Shown here piece after piece: positions 21,965 through 22,518 of a stretch of DNA of 22,518 nucleotides. How positions within the stretch are numbered: the first letter of the stretch is position 1; each line of letters opens with the position of its first letter. The stretch comes from RGIG2000 sp045612665 (lineage in GTDB: Bacteria > Bacillota > Clostridia > Oscillospirales > CAG-272): contig JAZKZO010000044.1 in NCBI GenBank assembly GCA_045612665.1, positions 1 through 22,518 of the forward strand, written 5' to 3'. A model generated the notes under the pieces. It was given only the letters and a program-made list of their open reading frames with translations, did not search any database and had not been told where the DNA came from. A program made the position numbers and the translations under genes.

Positions 21965-22155
21965 GCTGACTGTGAAGAGGTTGGCAAAAAGATCCTTGAA
22001 AATTGAACAAAGAAGAAATTAGTTAGATAACTAAGTACAAAGACGGAACTCTTAAGAAAATTCTTTTAGAGAAACTCAAAAAACAAGTAATTTAAGTAAA
22101 GAGCTAAACAAAAGCTTTAAAAATGATTTAATCATCTACGGATGAATAAATAAAA
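21965..22155 (+). other. rrn leader RNA with boxA-like element
   Basis: Transcribed leader of the rRNA operon. CCTTGAAAATTGAACAA at 21994-22010 resembles the boxA/leader motif of Firmicutes rRNA operons (CTTTGAAAACTGAACA type), where NusB-S10 assemble for antitermination. CAAGG at 21961-21965, at or just before the likely start, can pair with CCTTG at 21994-21998. TCATC-tacg-GATGA lies at 22132-22145. Downstream is AT-rich leader with possible RNase III sites that would need the 3' flank of 16S to judge. Confidence 0.65.

Positions 22156-22518
<363 letters not shown>

Overview
The window looks like chromosomal core DNA of a Gram-positive, low-to-moderate GC member of the Clostridia, probably an uncultured gut-type lineage in or near Oscillospirales/Christensenellales. 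That placement rests on the 5' part of the 16S rRNA gene, a class A RNase P RNA, TTGACA/TATAAT-type promoters, strong GGAGG ribosome binding sites, and YqhQ, AzgA-type permease and TepA proteins of Firmicutes type. The genus cannot be told from the sequence alone. I see no phage, transposon, CRISPR array or tRNA gene.

Layout. (1) 1-892: the 3' part of a plus-strand gene for a Glu-rich repeat protein ending in a ribosomal protein uL15-like C-terminal domain. (2) 919-2169: a minus-strand lipoprotein, the RNase P RNA gene rnpB (minus) with its own consensus promoter and terminator, and a 53-residue plus-strand small ORF. (3) 2170-4117, minus: an AzgA/NCS2 purine permease with a palindrome over its promoter, and an 81-residue membrane-anchored acidic Cys protein. 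(4) 4210-6725, plus: a ruvX-yqhQ-prmC operon with promoter and terminator. (5) 6741-7763: ddl, starting 15 nt after that terminator. (6) 7802-21124, plus: a tightly packed run from a consensus promoter before murD, through three tandem M42 metallo-aminopeptidases, a duplicated-domain lipoprotein, a cysteine desulfurase and an AtpI-like protein, into the complete F1Fo ATP synthase set a-c-b-delta-alpha-gamma-beta-epsilon. It ends at a strong bidirectional terminator, and I see no internal terminator. (7) 21110-21775, minus: a TepA-type ClpP-fold protease. (8) 21776-22518: the AT-rich control region, consensus promoter and leader of an rRNA operon, and the first ~363 nt of 16S rRNA.

How the genes work together. 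Translation and RNA processing (rnpB, prmC, 16S, the uL15-like protein), wall precursor synthesis (ddl, murD), peptide turnover (M42 trio), Fe-S/sulfur supply (NifS-like) and energy coupling (ATP synthase) are all housekeeping functions. The c subunit carries Glu31 plus Glu64-Thr65-Tyr69, the two-carboxylate pattern of Na+-coupled rotors, so the enzyme is predicted to use Na+. Epsilon lacks its C-terminal helical domain.

The points I would look at first are the uL15-like/acidic-repeat fusion, the predicted Na+ rotor with a short epsilon, the 13-kb murD-to-atpC run, and two convergent gene pairs in which a stop codon sits exactly in the loop of the shared terminator hairpin. I did not find a clearly new multi-gene system.
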